Part shown: piece after piece, positions 62,087 through 64,000 of the stretch | Position numbering within the stretch: the first letter of the stretch is position 1 | How the letters are laid out: each line of letters begins with the position of its first letter | Source of the DNA: Varroa destructor | Lineage: Eukaryota; Arthropoda; Arachnida; Mesostigmata; Varroidae | Direction of reading: 5' to 3' | Assembly (NCBI RefSeq): GCF_002443255.2 | Contig: NW_019211458.1 | Location: 24,870,757 to 24,934,756, forward strand | DNA: 64,000 nt | Notes under the pieces: generated by a model | The model's database searches: none | The model's input: the letters and a program-made list of their open reading frames with translations, nothing else | Told to the model about the DNA's origin: nothing | Program-made: the position numbers and the translations under genes

Positions 62087-64000
62087 TAGGTTGCACACTC
62101 TCACCTACTGTTACAGGAAGGTTGCACTCAGAGGCTTACCATTGCTTTTTTGAAGGACGACGACGCCTTTGGGGTATGCGGCCCAGCCAATGGCTTGATA
62201 AACATCACAGCATGTGAGCTCTTACAGACTCTATTCAACGGTGTTTGATGATTCAAAACTGAGGGTAATCTGCTGTTATCTGTGTGCTTTCCACACCAGA
62301 TATACGCTCTTGAATTTCTATGTGAAATTTTTAGACTATAATATGAACAAAGGTCACTTATTAGAGCGTCTCGTCAGTGTACCTTAAATAGCTGATTTTT
62401 TAAAACCTATACATAAGGTCGTAAGCTTATGTTTCCATATACCTGTCCCGAATGCCTTAATAACTGGCGATCACATGTGGTGTGTATCTTTGGATACATT
62501 CATACAAATGAAAAAAAAAGACTAAAGTCATCGTCCCTTCGCTTATCTTTGTTCTATCCTTGTAGCTCTAATGCATTCACTGGTGTTGACAAGTTGTGCC
62601 TCTTAAGCGGATGATTTGACATGTGTCAATAAAAAAGAAGCTAAGACATCTGCCTAACTTTCCGATTAATTCCAACGGAACAGAACAACACGCATCCGCC
62701 TTATGGTATATATATATGTATCTGTGTATACTGCTAATTGGCTGCTGATTTGCCCTTTACTTCTAAAAAGCCTTGCCCTCCTGCGGAGACTGTCTCAAAA
62801 AACAGATATCTGACGAAGCTATCTAGACGCAGCTGAGATCGTTTACAGTGGCATTAGGGAAGATCTTTTTCATGCTGGGATGCAGCCGGTTAAATTCATT
62901 ACTCTCGCTGACCCTGCGCGTAAGCGAAAGCCCTAACATGATTAGGTAGTGTTATCGTAATGGCTATTGTCGATATAGTACAATAACGGTGGTAAGTTTA
63001 TTTTTATGTATATATAAAGTTAATTGATGCGATATTATAAGCGGCATCGAATAACGACAGTGCACTGGCTTGAGATAATTACGGCTTACGTTTAATTCCC
63101 CCCCACGCGATACAGATCACTTGGCTCTAATTTCGAACTCTTCGAAGTGTTGTGTAATTTAGCTTCTCCGAAAAATCTCTACCGCATAGTAAAAACATCA
63201 CTTAATATTGTAGAGAGTTTGAAGAATTATAGTATCTATCCCAAAGATTTACGCTAAACTTAGTTGACTAATTGAAAGTCTCCTAGACACGAAGAAGAGA
63301 CGTGTCTTCCGCTCCCAGATTAGTTAATCTTGATATCTAACAATCTATAGGTAACAGAACCATATTATAAAACTGTCCAACTGTGAGTGGTCAACGTATA
63401 CGAAACGTTACTCTACGGTAAACTTTCTGGCCTTTGTTTATCTCTGAGAACTAGCTTATTTAATCGCAACATACAGATCGCGATTATACGTTACGCTAGT
63501 TTCTTCTAAGCGTTTGTATAAATACAATCTTGGCCTATAAGCTAAAGACAGCTGCAGTTAAGCCACCCACAAGGCCGAAGTCAAGAATCTGTAGCCTGTT
63601 CAATTTACCAAGAACTACAATAGTTAGTATGATCGCCTAAATAACGTGATGAACATTAAGATATTTCTGGGCCTATCGATATATCAAGCCACCCAAAACA
63701 GTCGACTTCTATATATATATATATATATATATATAAGCAAACGATAAAGTGAGCTAGAACCTGTACCCACCCATCCAAGCACCTTCGTAACTTGTTCTAT
63801 CACCCCAGTAGTCAGTGACTTACTTACCGCATTGTGGATAGTGTTAAAGCTGAGTGTACAGCTTTCATTTGAGGCTCAGGCGTTCACGCTTACGCAAATT
63901 ACGTTCGATGATATAATTCTGAATGGACTGTGGATTCTATCCCAAAGGTTTACTTGATGACGTTTTACGAACGCATGACCACTATATATTGGATTGAATA
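62087..64000. other. right flank, no supported gene
   Basis: Probably begins with the 3' UTR of the gene ending at 62086, then AT-rich sequence with short TA repeats (62708-62720 and 63711-63735). The ORF at 62429-62614 has no family features. I see nothing else in it. Confidence 0.45.
63711..63735. repeat. TA dinucleotide microsatellite
   Basis: About twelve TA units, uninterrupted. Confidence 0.95.

Overview
The window is eukaryotic nuclear DNA from an animal, most likely an arthropod. Genes are split by GT-AG introns, several candidate start sites carry an arthropod-type TCAGT initiator, and the background is about 40% GC with many TA microsatellites. The proteins fit an arthropod, and a mite or tick is my best guess. 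That guess is inference from overall character, not from a species-specific marker. No CRISPR array, operon, rRNA, convincing tRNA or intact transposon was found.

Layout. (1) 1.2-18.3 kb, plus strand: a complete PP2A B55 regulatory subunit gene (twins/PPP2R2 type), eight coding exons, 452 codons, followed by what looks like a very long 3' UTR of about 5.8 kb. (2) 19.2-22.1 kb, minus strand, tail-to-tail with it: a complete seven-exon APMAP/hemomucin-type gene (strictosidine-synthase-like propeller, 406 aa). (3) 30.8-31.7 kb, minus: two exons of the copper chaperone ATOX1, too small to show up as long ORFs; the first tiny exon is not placed. (4) 33.4-34.9 kb, minus: an intronless CtIP/RBBP8/Sae2-family DNA-end-resection factor. 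(5) 38.6-40.8 kb, plus: a complete three-exon, divergent TGF-beta/BMP-type ligand. (6) 42.8-46.0 kb, plus: a single-coding-exon ELOVL fatty-acid elongase with a probable spliced 5' UTR. (7) 51.0-52.6 kb: a GC-richer, promoter-like block with a basic minus-strand ORF on one side and a probable non-coding first exon on the plus strand ending in a strong donor. (8) 61.85-62.09 kb, plus: an unidentified terminal coding exon.

The genes are functionally unrelated housekeeping and signalling genes; no pathway links them. The stretches between them (about 22.3-30.8, 34.9-38.5, 40.8-42.8, 46.0-51.0 and 52.6-61.8 kb) are AT-rich and hold microsatellites and short inverted repeats but no gene I can support.

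Most interesting observations: the CtIP homologue has valine where the family carries its key CDK-phosphorylated Thr/Ser before Pro; the TGF-beta-type ligand has lost the inter-chain cysteine and both finger tryptophans; the B55 stop codon (TAG followed by C) is followed in frame by 193 more open codons; and a sharp strand-composition switch at about 18.25 kb marks the probable end of the B55 transcript.
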